A stretch of 64,000 bases of DNA. Origin: Ptychodera flava (lineage: Eukaryota > Hemichordata > Enteropneusta > Ptychoderidae). Position 1 is the first letter of the stretch. Each line of letters begins with the position of its first letter. Where the stretch lies: the NCBI RefSeq assembly GCF_041260155.1, contig NC_091933.1, forward strand, positions 24,151,174 to 24,215,173, given 5' to 3'. Below the pieces are notes generated by a model. It did no database searches, was not told the DNA's origin, and saw nothing but the letters and a program-made list of their open reading frames with translations. Of this stretch, positions 12,893 through 26,100 are shown piece after piece. Both the position numbers and the translations under genes were made by a program.

Positions 12893-14460
12893 CGGATTTT
12901 GAGTACCTGTTCATTGTCTTTAGACCTTGGCTTATATCTTAAACCCTCAACTCCAATTGTTTAGGAGTACGGTAGTGTATGGACAAACCTTGTGCAGTGT
13001 TGAGTGAGTCCCACTAGTACTTGTTCTCGCATTTCGACTTGTAGCCTACTTATTGCAAAAGTTTTCTTGGAGTGACATGAAGTATCTATTATTCATAATT
13101 ATCGACTTGCTCCAAATCTGTGAGCATATAAATATCAAAACAGAATAAACTGAAGTAGTGAACTTTAGCAGACTGTCGCGTTAGTTGTAGGCTGATGCGT
13201 AGACCGTGGGATGAACGCGTTGGCCAGCCAGTAACTGCTGCAGCTGCCCAGTCTGGTCCCCTTCCCCATTTCTACCGCTGGCTGCGCTGCTCACGAAAAT
13301 CGGAGAAATTAGGCAAAAGACTAGATCAACAGCTGCCGAGAAAAGCCAAGCGACTAGCACAATGCAAAAAAGATTAGTTCTTTTACCGATCCATGATGCA
13401 GTGCGTGACAGGTTGTACAAAGCGTGCGTTACTCATAGAACTTTTAAACTGTAAGGTATACGCAGGGCAAGATACCCACACAAAGCTTATGATGGATTAA
13501 ACCCAGACCTATGTTTTCCGTCGCCGATGGATACAAAATGCACGAGGCAATTTTCGGCATGGCAGATATGTGTCATTCCTGTTAGTATATCATACTGTAT
13601 AACACAAATATCTTATGATTTTGTTGCATGTTTTGTGTGTGTATACGGTGTTTGACGCAGCCACATCAATGTATTGTGGAATAACCGGGAAAAGGTCTAT
13701 TCGGCATAAAGTTAACACCTCCCAGCCAAATTTGCTTGTGGCTTGGTTTATTCGTTACTTTCAACATAGCGCAAATTATTAAAATAATGGAAACAAGATG
13801 GCACTGTAAGCAGAAATCAATGCGTAATAAATATTGACATATCAATGCTCTTTTCTTCTCGTATATGCGTTTTAAATAAACTTTGATATTCCTGTAACAT
13901 TTCTACACATCAAAAATTTACATTTATTATCAGTATCCGATGTCGAAGTTCGATAACCACTATTGAGTTCAAATACATCAAATCATAATAGTGATCACAA
14001 TGAGAAAGAACAAGGTGCGTTTCATTTTCTATAGAATTTCGATTACAGTAATACAGACGATAAATGTCAACAGCTTCTTGGATTCCATGTATACTTCCAG
14101 CATCTTCCAGTTTCTACACGTGAAGGCAATACATCAGCTCTAAATTGAGCCAATAAAGATGGATGTCTACGAGATGACACATTAATACCCAGCAATCTAC
14201 GTTTTGTCATATTTGTAACAACCGTGGAATTTTAACTTCTTCGGACCGTACACGTAAAGCTGTGTTCAGTGGCGGGGTTAAAATCGTAAAAGTCAAAACC
14301 AGCCCGTAAAAGGCATGAAACCCGTCTGAAAACACCACAGCTATGGACCAACAGCTAGGGTTGACATTGACTGCCGCATAACTCTATGGAGAAAAATAAA
14401 AATTTCGAATTTCGAAAAGTAAGCCAGTGAAAAGTTTTCTTACGCCAAGAGCTTTATAAT
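12893..14460. other. No gene recognised; small GC-richer patch at 13.18-13.37 kb
   Basis: The stretch is mostly AT-rich and non-coding. A GC-richer patch around 13190-13370 is open on both strands (60 aa plus, 79 aa minus), but neither translation resembles a family I know and no paired splice sites stand out. It could be a promoter-proximal patch or a decayed exon. Confidence 0.4.
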
Positions 14461-14461
14461 A

Positions 14462-15142
14462 AGGGGAGAACCATTTGATTTCTGGGGGGGGGTATGGAGG
14501 AAGAGGGTATGGGAGCAAATTTTTTTTTCCTGTCAGAGTGACAGCAATTTTTTTTTCTACTGTCAGACCTGCATCAATTTTTTTTTCCAAATGGAGTAGC
14601 AGTGCAAATTTTTTTTTATCGGTCATCAAGTTTGTAATGTGTTGTATATAAGGGAGCCGTCATTATTACACTAGTTTATTGACTCCTGTCTTGTGTTTTA
14701 AATTTTCACAATTTACAGAAGTCAAATAGTCCCCTTTAGATAGTGCCTATGCTATTGAGATATGGCAACAGAAATCCTGAAATATGATTTCTTGGGTCAG
14801 AAAATGGAAGGAAAACATTGAGTGTACTGAGGTGTAAAGTAGACCCATGTAGTGCATGCTCATATCATAAGTGCTGGGAAAAGAAACATAAGAATTGCTT
14901 GTGGTAAACATTTGCGCCGCCTATGGCGGCGCGCCGGCAAAGAATACATGAGAATAAGGTTTCCAAATTTTGCTTATTTCTGGTGCATTGTGACAATTTT
15001 TTTTCTCTTCTGTCTGTTATGACAATTTTTTTTTCTCAGGCCATGACAGGATCAATTTTTTTTTTCTTCTCTCTCACCTGGTGACAATTTTTTTTTTTCT
15101 CAAAATCCTCTATACCCCCCAGAAATCAAATGGTTCTCCCCT
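14462..15142. mobile_element. T-rich MITE with 32-bp TIRs and internal T9-tract repeats
   Basis: aggggagaaccatttgattt at 14462 continues into tctggggggg. The reverse complement at 15111-15142 (tatacccccc, then agaaatcaaatggttctccc and ct) closes the element. Both sides of the interior carry short imperfect repeats in which runs of 8-10 T alternate with GACAA- or CTGTCAG-type segments (14519-14620 and 14993-15105). There is no coding capacity. A degenerate copy of one terminus (cagaaatcaaatgattctcc) lies at about 12187-12215. Confidence 0.75.
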
Positions 15143-15605
15143 AAAATGAACCCCCACAAGTGGTAGATCAGAAAGAATTGTAAATGTTTTAGAGTCCAAA
15201 CATGTGTCCCCGAGACGTATTCTACCTTAAGTCACGACAGGAGACAGTTGTTAGTCTGTTTGTGTTTTTCACACAGGAGACATCAACAATATAACCATTG
15301 TTTAGGAACTACTCGTCTAGTACTCAGAAACATCTGCAACTCTCTGTGCACTGCAGTGCCTCATATAAAAAAAAAGTTGCGGCCAACCCGGCCATGAGCT
15401 CCTCGTGGTATGAGTGAACGTGTTTTTGTTTATATCAAGAACTTTCCAAATTGAAAAGAGTGTAATTAGGCCTACATCATTTTAGTGCGTGCCACATGTG
15501 CTTCAGTGGTTCGCATTCACATACGTATGATTATGCCGCCTTGGTCTGGAGGTGTTGCTCAGTTTGTTGGCAATTTTGGTTCCGATTTTATTTTCATCTT
15601 AGACC

Positions 15606-15916
15606 ACAGTCGCTTGGTGGGCTATTCAGCTCTGGGACTATTCATAGTCGCTTGGTGGGCTGTTCAGCTTTGGGACTATTCGCCCCATAGACGAGTGTAC
15701 AGAAGCAAGAAACACCTCTGAGGAGTTTCTCGCTTCTGTACACTCGTCTATGGGGCGAATAGTCCCAAAGCTGAATAGCCCACCAAGGGACTGTGGACTA
15801 TTCGCCCCATAGACGAGTGTACAGAAGCGAGAAACTCCTCAGAGGTGTTTCTCGCTTCTGTACACTCGTCTATGGGGCGAATAGTCCCAGAGCTGAATAG
15901 CCCACCAAACGACTGT
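15606..15916. mobile_element. 151-bp palindromic element interrupted by a copy of itself
   Basis: The outer element starts acagtcgcttggtgggctat at 15606 and ends with the reverse complement ...cccaccaaacgactgt at 15916. An inner copy occupies 15644-15794. It is flanked by a perfect 9-bp duplication, ggactattc (15635-15643 and 15795-15803). Removing the inner copy plus one duplication leaves exactly 151 bp, the same length as the inner copy. The outer copy's own flanks (15597-15605 and 15917-15925) match at 7 of 9 positions around cttagac, again a 9-bp duplication. Each copy is an almost complete palindrome centred on a cctctgagg or cctcagagg core. There is no coding capacity, so it must be mobilised in trans. 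A 9-bp duplication would suit a Mutator-like transposase. Confidence 0.9.
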
Positions 15917-15925
15917 GCTTAGACG

Positions 15926-18900
15926 TAGTCTTGCACTTGAAAAACACCTTGTGACATGAGCATGTGACACATCAATTCAACGACGAATATTTTACTTGTC
16001 ATCACTGATAAAGACAAGATAGCATGTGATGTAGATAAGTACATCACGTGAAGATTAGTCAATGCAATCGCGAGAGGGCGCTACATTCTCGGAAAACACT
16101 GCAAACGTCTGCGTCCCACTACTGGGTGTTATGACGTATACTTGATTCCTGAAAATGCACCTTTGTCGTGTTCGCAACGAAATTTTTGAAAGGTTACACG
16201 TATTATGTAGATAATGACTGGAATCATCGTTGATCTTTGTAGCTCTCTATCTTTGGTTTTGAGCTATGCTAAAACTTGTTCCAGTCATTTCATTCTGCAA
16301 CTTTTACATAGTGTGAAATTTATGCAAACAAACTTTGAAATAAATCTTGAAAATTGAGGAGCTCTGGAAACGTGTTTGTTTGTTTACAAAAAGAATAACA
16401 ATGGCATCGTATATGAGGAAAAAGTCGCGTAAGCATCAGTAACCTACCTCATCCTTTCACGTTAATCCCCAGAAAGTAGAACCTTGGGGTTGTAATATCA
16501 AAAACAACAAAATGTGTAGTCTGCCTAGTCTGCTGGCACTGATGTGTGTGTATTGGTCAAAGATATGTTTAAAAATAATTTCTCAAGAAAAGAAAAATTG
16601 TGTTATAACATTCATCAGCAAATGCATCTCAGAAATCCAAGCAGGATGGAACAGTTTTGCTGGTATGCACGATAAGGCTTGTCGATCATTTAGAATTTGT
16701 GATTCACCAATTCCTTTGAAAGTATTTTGGTGATGTTGAGGACAAATTTTCCAGTATTCTACAAAAATAATGCATATTGTGTTTTGTAGTTCACAAGTTG
16801 CCTAGATTTCCATTAAATTTACAAGACAATAAACGCAGTATAAAATGGTATTGTCATTGCAAATGTAGAAATTCAAACCAACGACACCCTTGATGTAAAT
16901 AAAATATTAATAGCTTTAACCTGTAGATAATTTCCATTGAACTAGCCCCTGACAAGTGTTCACCTTTCAAATGAAACCTTTTTTGATATATTTCAATTAT
17001 TGTTACCTGGTGTGATGTAGAATATGAGGGCGCTCCTAGAGTGAGAGCATGGTAAATGTCAGAGTGATTTCAACATCTGCTGAAAGAGGGAATGTGTTGT
17101 ACTTCCACAGCTAAAATTTTGGGGGTGTGCATCAAAGCCAAGAGTATCTGATAGCACTGAACTTGGTGCACAGCTCCGAAAGAAGTGTACAAATGGTGTT
17201 GCCAGAAGCCTGACACATGGGCAAAGCTCTGTGCATAAATACCGCGGGGTACCTCCACAGCAAAGTCGCTTGTAGAATAGAAATCAAAAGATCACTTGTA
17301 TGGCTTTTGCACTCAACTTGTACAGTTTACCAGTAGTATCACACTTGTGTTCTTATGCCCGCATCCAGTATATCATGACAAAATTCATACATCTAGCAAG
17401 AGCTATGTATGTGTAAAACAGGTGCAAATTTGCAAGCACTTTTGTGTAAATGCCAAATACGTAGTTTTTGTTCGATAGCTGGCTTTGCCTGTTTCTCTAT
17501 GTTATGAATGAATCCCAAAATGTCTCTGTGGGGTGGTGCAGAGTAAGAAAATACAACTTTTAATTTCATTTCAGAAAGAGGAATTTTTTTTAATTTGTAA
17601 TACACATTGGCCAAAAAAATATTACATGATACATAATGTCAAAAGGAATGAAATGATGGCACTGTTAACTATGGGAAACCGTTCTATCTCTTTTCAAATT
17701 TAAATACCGGTAATCTGGTACATTTTTATAAGACTCAACCATTAAACCTTTCCATGTAATCACTTGTTGCACAAAAAAAAAATCCACAAATGGTTGTAAG
17801 ACTTTGGTACAATGCTACAAAATATATCAAAGTGCTTCCCATAGCTCAATAACCCACCCCCTTCCCACATATTGTTCTGAAAATATGAATAAATTTGTGA
17901 CATTTCAATATTTCTATCCTCTTTCAAACCCTTGAAATCATTTATTCTGCCTGAACATTATGGAAGAAATAAGTCTTCTCTACATTTGGCTTACATTGGT
18001 ACACAAGTGGATAAGAGAGGACATTTCTATGCACAAAAAGGTGTACATTATTATTTTGGATGAAAAAAAAAAACCAAAAAAATTCTCCATAAATGGGTGA
18101 ATGGTACAAGGATAGTTTCCTCTGCACATTTTGCCATCCAGACATTTCAAACCTACAAGTGGTGCTTCGGTTTAATAGAGAAAGAGTTACGTTCAGTGTC
18201 TGGTGGTTATGTGCCCAGGAGACAATATCCTTGAACCAAACGAATGCTCGTTTATTTGTCTGAGGTAATATGTTTTAAGATTACACAGTCTTTTTAGACA
18301 TCTTTAGTGGTACAGGTACAGAGTACACTAATGTGATCATACCGATTACATCCATTCAAGGAGTGTGACTTTGAATCACTGGTAAAACTCTTTTTAAACA
18401 ATCCACTGCATGTCGTTGCCATATCTTTGATAACTTTTGTAAAGTCTTTCATTTTCACATTTTAAAGAGGCACAAAGAAACAGCTTGTGACAGCCTTGGA
18501 TACAGATTTCACGTGTGAAATATTTGGCTGTTTTGATGGCTAGTCAGAACAATGTACAGCCAGCACATAAACCTCTCACGGATTTTTAGACCAGCTTGTT
18601 TACCCGATTCAGAGCACACATGTCTACAGGTTTTACTTGAAGGGATGTGTATCAAGTTCATTATTCAAGGAGAAGCCAAACAGGCCTTGATGTGTAAAAA
18701 GATACATCCACTGATAAATCTACTTACAAATAAATGTTTTGTGAAGAAACAAACAATAGAATGTTGAAAGTGGAGCTACTTGAGGGCAATTTTCAATAAA
18801 CCGCCTTAAGAATTTCCTGATACTGTGTGTTCTATGCAAACAGTGTGTATTATGCTAATTCAAAATTGCAAGTCTTGTTTAGTTTGTAGCTGAATAATAT

Positions 18901-20101
18901 GGTCATATGGTAGCCTGAACCAGACTACTGTATCTGAGGAAAGAATCAATGATTAAAAAGAATTCCGCTTGCATATGAAGTTTCGACCATTGTTTGCATC
19001 CCCTTGTAGTATGACTATTACCGATAGGGAGTGAATTTTCACATCAGCCCCTTTTCTTCAGAAAAAAGCTATGGCAAAAGAATCCAAAAATGTTCATCCT
19101 ATCACACAAAGATATGAGTTCAACATAAATGCGTGAACCTAAAAAGCTTATGTCTAGGATGGAATGTTTTGTGCCTAGTTTTGCAGTCAAATCCAATCTG
19201 GCTGCATAGAGTATCCTGTCAGCCAGAGGAAGAACTCTTTTAGGTCAACTTTCAGTGAAAAAAAGAACACAAATGGTCACAAGTTTCCTTACAGCATTAT
19301 TTCTACCAAATGTTTATTGTTATGGTACCCCACCGTTTCCAGAGAAAGTAGCGCCACTGATTGTGCAACTGCTAGGATGTAGAACTTCATTCCCTGGTAA
19401 TTTGCTAGATATAGCGGATTAAATGTCAATCTCAGCACTGAGATAAAAATACCCCATGACTTCCACTGTTAATGTAATCATCATCAGATTTGATTAAAAA
19501 TCCTACAATTGAAAAACTTTTTGGAAAAAAAGGCAGACTAAGAACCATGATTTCAGATTTATCAATCTGCTTCCTATTTGCTACTGTGCTATTACACGAG
19601 TATAGAACAAAAGAAAAAGAATATTTAACAGTAAAAATACATTTCTGAAAGAAACATCAGGGATGTGACCTTACAGTTAGTCCTTTGTAAAATTGGCTAT
19701 CTTTATATGGTGATGTCCTCACTGGAGTATACAAAGTCAGTATGATTTAGACTTGGTGATTTTCATCATACTCTTGCTTCCTTCAATATCTGATTGTGTC
19801 CCTCAGTCATTTCAATATTATTTTAACAAATTAACAGTACATCTAATTACAAATTGCTCTCCCCGCTCGGCCCAATATTTTTTCGATCGACACTTTAAAC
19901 TTCTAATCCTCTTGACTACATAGACCAATGTATTCATGTTTAATACAAGTATTTATAAAGTTCTTCTTCATGTTTTTGAGTTAACTGATCAACATTTCAG
20001 AGGACTTCCAAAAAAAAAATCAAAAAAGCAAGTAAATACAAGAATTCAACTTCTTAAAATGCACTCATTTCGTAATGGTACTGTACAGATCTGGTCGGCT
20101 C
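15926..20101 (-). other. CapZ alpha 3' flank and probable 3' UTR
   Basis: No exon is recognised. Reverse-strand AATAAA signals (TTTATT on the plus strand) that could end the CapZ alpha mRNA lie near 19312, 18249 and 17940. Which is used, and so how long the 3' UTR is, cannot be told from sequence. Short plus-strand open frames (for example 16512-16733 and 18552-18767) have no recognisable domain. Confidence 0.4.
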
Positions 20102-23100
20102 TCATACTTTCTTTAGTTCCTGCCCGATTTTATAACTAACAATTTTATGCCAATCTATCTTGGTGCGCGTCACGGGAAGTTGTCTTCTTAAGGCTTTGAA
20201 GGTTGTATCTGACATGGTGGTGTAGTTCTCTGAGAGCGCTGTCTGATACTGGTTTTCTGCCTCCTCAATAAACTTACATAAATTCTTTGCAAGGGTGTCT
20301 TTATCCTACAAGGAGGCAAAAGAAACATAACACAGTTGAATATTCAACCTGAAAGTGCTCCCGTCAACTGGCATTAATGATAGTATGGGAAAATTGCAAG
20401 CACGAAAACACATACCAATAATTTGTGAGCAAAGAATGAGAAGTGCAGTGGAGTTTATATGTGTCTGTTAATGATTTCGCATTCTCATCACAGGTCACTG
20501 AACTTCTTTGTAAGTAAAACTTCTTTGTGAGGTACATGTGTCTGAAGACCCTCTGTGGCCCAGAATAAGTTAGTGACATCTGTCACAAAAAAAAATCCTT
20601 ATCTGTTACTGGTTGCAAGAAGACCTGCAAGTTGAACCTAAAACTTTACTTATAAGATTATATAGTGCACATTTCACTTGGACGTTGGGTCTAATGGCAC
20701 TGGTATGAAATGAGCCAATAATTACCATGCAATTACTGTTCATGTCTTTCAACGTGAGCCAACATTAGTATTTTAACAACACAATATTCACCAGGGACTA
20801 CAACTGGTGAGACAACTACGGATGAAAACTGAAATCACAGGAATAGAGTGTACTGATGAGGAAAGTGTCAGTCAAGGAATGCCAGAAAATGATGAGCAGT
20901 AGCCAATCCAAGGTCAGTAACTACAGTAGCAGAGATTACTGCATTTTGCTCGTGTGTGTTTCTGTTCCCACACCAACAGTATCAACAATTTACACTCACA
21001 GAAAATTGAACTTTCTCTTTGATTTCTTTGTGACTAACAAGTTGTACGTTGCCATCTTCATAATAGTGCACTTGAACCTTAAGTAATCCAGTGACATCAG
21101 CTGAATTTGATGAAGGGGAGAATGTTGCAGACCACTGGGACCGCCAACGTCCATTCCTGTGGAAAAGAGAAACAGACAGAAAAACAAATAAGCCACAGTG
21201 TTGTGATCATTATTGTACAGTAACTAGTATACGGTAAACTACAATCACATTCAGTAAAACATTCATGAACAACATATTTACAAATTTAACATCAAGCATG
21301 AGATATATGAATTATAAAGTGGAAAAAATATCGCAATTATACGGTGTCGCTCAAATTTGATCAGAATTGGTATATACCAGTATGGGTTACCAATGATCAA
21401 CAATAAATGCTGTTTCTATCTGTTCAGTGCAGGAAAATTCTACGTTGATGTTATGACAATGATTTCTGCACAGTACAACCAGAAAAACAACAAGAAATAT
21501 TTAAACCAGAAAAACAAGAATGACAAAAGTAATTAAGGTCTAACTTTAGGTACTGGAGGTCAACTTTAGCAACATGCATAGCAGAAACAAGCCCCTTTTA
21601 ATAGTTTAGTATAAACGGTCTTCCCCTATCTACTGTCTATGGTTGCAGCTGGTCTGTTAATATGTAACAGTTCATAAACAATGACAGGAAATGAGTCAAG
21701 ATCAGTGGAGTTTGCCTTTCTCACTGGTATGCCTCCTGCACATTTGCAGGATTTCACTTTTTCTTACCTCATTTGCACATTTTTGACACTGATGTGTTCA
21801 TTTGAACAAATTCACATCTCAACCCCTGCATCTAACTGTACACCAAATACTGAGATGGTAGCTTTGGCGGTATGGGAGCCTTTGTGTGTGACGGACATAC
21901 ATCCGCACATACCCACAAATATACAGACATACAGACATGCAAATCAGATGCAAATGAACTGATTCAGCTTATACGATAACCTCACATTGGTACACCAAAT
22001 GTGAGCTAATAAAAAATAACCTGTATTTCCAAAGTTCATGGCTAATTGTGCAGTAGCAATCTCGATGCAAAAAATTTAATTCTTGCGTTCTGGAAAAGAA
22101 TGGATAACAAATGACAGAAAGTGATACGCTCACTCTCATATCGATGCTTGATTGGACAAAATCAAGAAGTTATTACAAAAGACTGAAGACTCTGTGGATT
22201 GATTTCTTGGCAGGAGTTTGATGGAGAAACTAGGAAATTCCACAGTGAGCATTACAGTGCATGTGTCAATGTTGGCTTTTAAAGTAATACAGATATTTTA
22301 AATACACTGTTACTTGTCAAACAAAATATGTAGACTTGTTCTTTTGAGTGTAAATTTATCCATTATCGTGGCAAATCTTGTTTTCCATGTCAATTTTGGA
22401 AATTCGCACTTGCAGTTTCACCCTACAAAGATGTAAATCACACTTTTAAATAATATCTGTACAAAATGTTTTACTCTTGAAACATACTGGTAGTGCAATG
22501 CATATGCTATCACTCTATGCATAGCATGCTTGTATGTCTAGGTTTTTATTTCATCAAAAAGTCCAGCACCATGTTGTACATATTAGTTGTAAATTTGTCA
22601 AATATTTGGCATTATTATTATTTTCTTGTAAATATTAATAGCTTTTCACATTTTGGCTGCTGGCAACTGATGCTGAAATAAACTAAATCATATACCAAAG
22701 ACATCAGAAAATGATGTTACAAAATTTGAATGCTTCATATCTTTCACAGCATATCATAAGACTGAAAAGTTTGGAAAGGCACAAGGGCGGTTTTGCCTTT
22801 TGCTTTGTTAAGTTGTTTAAAGTGCCTCTGCCAAGTTCAAATTGGGTCATACTCTAAGTCCTTGTACACACTTGTGCTCCCATATAGCAAACATGCCTGA
22901 AGTAGAGAAGGGTTTCAATCGCAACTTTGCTTGTGCGACATGAATATGGCTTAATTTCTGTCTCACGACAACATTTTTGACAGCATTTAGCGACTACAGA
23001 GCTAAGCCTGTGCTTGTTCTATATATTTATAGTGACCTTATTTCGAAAGTTCAAAATGTTTTGTTCCAGAAATGGCAACATGTAACTGTGCATGGCTGAA

Positions 23101-26100
23101 TCAAAGGAAAAGAGGAACCTTTATGGACGAAAAAAAAGTCACTGTATATACATGAAGAATTACAATGAAGGTAGCAGTGTACAGTGAATCCAAAATTTCA
23201 GAAAATGTAAATTTTGTAGACATAGCTTCGAGTAGGCCTAACTATACATGGTTGAAACTGGTTGATATGGATGGACACATAATAGCTGATGGATTAGGAA
23301 GGGGCAAAAAGCAGAGCAATATCTGAATACTTCTTAGTTGATTTATGTGAATCATAAGACTATAAAACTATATATCTTGTTATATGATTACATCAATGAT
23401 TGCTAGCAAACCTTCTGGTAATACAGGTTTTGTCCACAATTAAAACTACTTGCGGAAAATAGGTGGGTGCAGTATTTTCCCCCTTCTAATCAACTACTTG
23501 CATTATATTTGTGTCAATAAAGTCTTGATAAAAACAGTTGTTCTGGTCAAATTTCCTTTCCAATTGTTTTAATTTATGTAAAGTTTTTGCACTGCCAGCA
23601 TTTGACATGATGAACTTTATTACAACTGAGAAGTAAAACTTTTCCATTGTAAATCAAACGGAAACACAGCAGCTCATTTTGAAAGAAGTATGCACGAGGG
23701 CATGAGAGCTTATAATGAATGCGTTTCAAAAGTGACCGTTTTCAGTGCACTTTAGTCACGACAAAGTCCAACACATGACAAAATAAAATGCACTTTGCTT
23801 CCTCTTAAAGCAAACACTGCTTAGATAGTGCCCTGTATCTTTTACTAGAGAAACTTACCAGAAGTTATGCGGTTGGAACTGGTGGTCTTCAATACAGGCT
23901 ATCAGTGTTATATTTCCACCTGAGCTCTTACCGTAAACCTGTAATGAAAAGAACAACTTGGAATTTTTATTGGAGCCATGATTAAATCTGTGGTAGATAA
24001 CAGTTTTTCAAGGTCCTGTAATTTACCTTCTAAATAGTTATTCAGCTTGTTATGAAGCATACTGTGATTTCATCAGTTTTAGGATAAAATTAGGATTTCC
24101 ATTGCATTTAAATATAAACATGGATCAAACAACTAATCCAAATAGTTGGCTTATGAAGTGTCACTTTAAATTGACGACATGTTATCCAAGTCTATTGCTG
24201 TGGGTTGTGTGCAAGCCTAGAGAACTTTTTTGTGTCATATGAAGAGTAGACCAGTTTTTACACTTAAACTGTGTTGTTTGTACGGACTCAGATGTCACTG
24301 TTTTGACTCAAGTTAGGATATGAGAAAATCTGTATGATGAAAGTAACTACATTGATAAGACTGACATACAATCCTCATAGTCAACAAAATTCATAATTAT
24401 CAGAATGGAAAAAAAAATTGATCAACTCTGTACTGACAATGATCTTGGACGACATACAAATACTTCTAAGTGGTTCATTTCAATATGGTATAAACTGATC
24501 AAAAGTACTTGTTTTATCTTTTGCCCGTACCAGTAAGAAGTAAAACATCATTTCCTTTTGCTGTAATTCGGGTCATGTATTTTCATTCACTAAAATCACA
24601 TATCAAGATTGCAGAAGGCTAAAAAGTTCTGACTGATCCATTTCTTATTGGACAGGTGCAAAGTAGATGCAAACTCTACAATTTTTCACAGGAGCAACAT
24701 GATCTGAATTATTTCCAACACTGGTATGCTTTCTCATGATCTCCAAGAGAACTTGTTAACATTTTGTGAATTCTGAATTCTATGACCTTGGAATGTACAA
24801 CCTACCATAGAACCAACAATTCTTGTGAGATTTTCTGGTTCAGAGCTTGTGTGCATTCATTTTGAAAAAGTCCGACACAATTATGTTTTTTTTTCGTCAC
24901 TTTGCATTTGCTCAAGTTTAAAATCTAAAATTTCCAACAGAGTTACCATAGAGAGTCGTTTGTCAAATTGAGCTCTGAATATTTATGAATTTCTGTTAGT
25001 TAATTTTTCTAATCCAAAACTTGGCAAGATGACCTCCAATACTGTTCTTGGTTGTTAAAGAAACTAGTTTAAAAACTGCTTGAGCACAGTATGTGTGAAA
25101 GTTTATACATTCAATTTTCAAAGTGCGTGTTTCCTTAACCAGACACTTACTGTTGAGTATCCATTGGAATAGTGGCTTACAACAGTCTGTCTGAATGCGT
25201 TATCAAATGTTTCTCTCCAGGGCTCTGCTGTGTTATCTATAAGATCACTGGCAGGCTGAGGGTCTGACGCTTCTTTCCTAAGATGATCAACGGCAAAGGT
25301 GCGTTTGGTCCTTGGGTCTATGAAACGGGAACCACCTACATCACCATACTCTGTCAGCAACACCTATTGGGCAAAAAACATTTTGAAGTTTTTTAATTGT
25401 TTGCAAAAAACCTGTTGCAAGATAGCAAATATGCTGCTGGTTCTATCTTTTGGTAAATGACCGCACTGATTTATCAATGGCTAGGTTTAGTTAGTACCAT
25501 GTATGGTATATGTTGTCTACAGCAAGTAAAGACAATTTGACAATAAACGATGGCATTAATGTCTATAAAAACCATACACACATTACTTTCTAAACAAGAA
25601 ATAATTCAAACAGTGTATTTTTTCTGAATTTGAAAAGAGCATAAAAAATCTTGAACAAATTTCTGAATTTGACCAAAGCACCTAAAAATCTGATTTCACT
25701 GCATTAGGCAGATGGCTGTGACTATGTGCATTAAAGTTTAAAGGTTTTTTTGCAATTTCAATATGAGAGTGAAACCATACGCATATAATATTGTTAATGA
25801 ATGTAACAAAAGGGTGATTGATGGCTTTTTTCACTTACCCTGTCTTCTGAACCTTCTACTTTGACAGGTGTAAACTGGTCCTTGTTATACTGGGAAAATG
25901 CACTGAAAACAAATAGAAATCTGTGAAGTCAACATGCCAATGCTATGTATCTCAAATTGGCACATAAAGGGCAAGAACATTTTGAGTAATTTTAGAAAGC
26001 AGAGCCTCCCACTTGTCATAAAACATTCTCCACACCAATGTATCTCCATACCATGAATATTTTCTAGAAACATGAAGCGTGCAACACATTTGGGTCCCTT

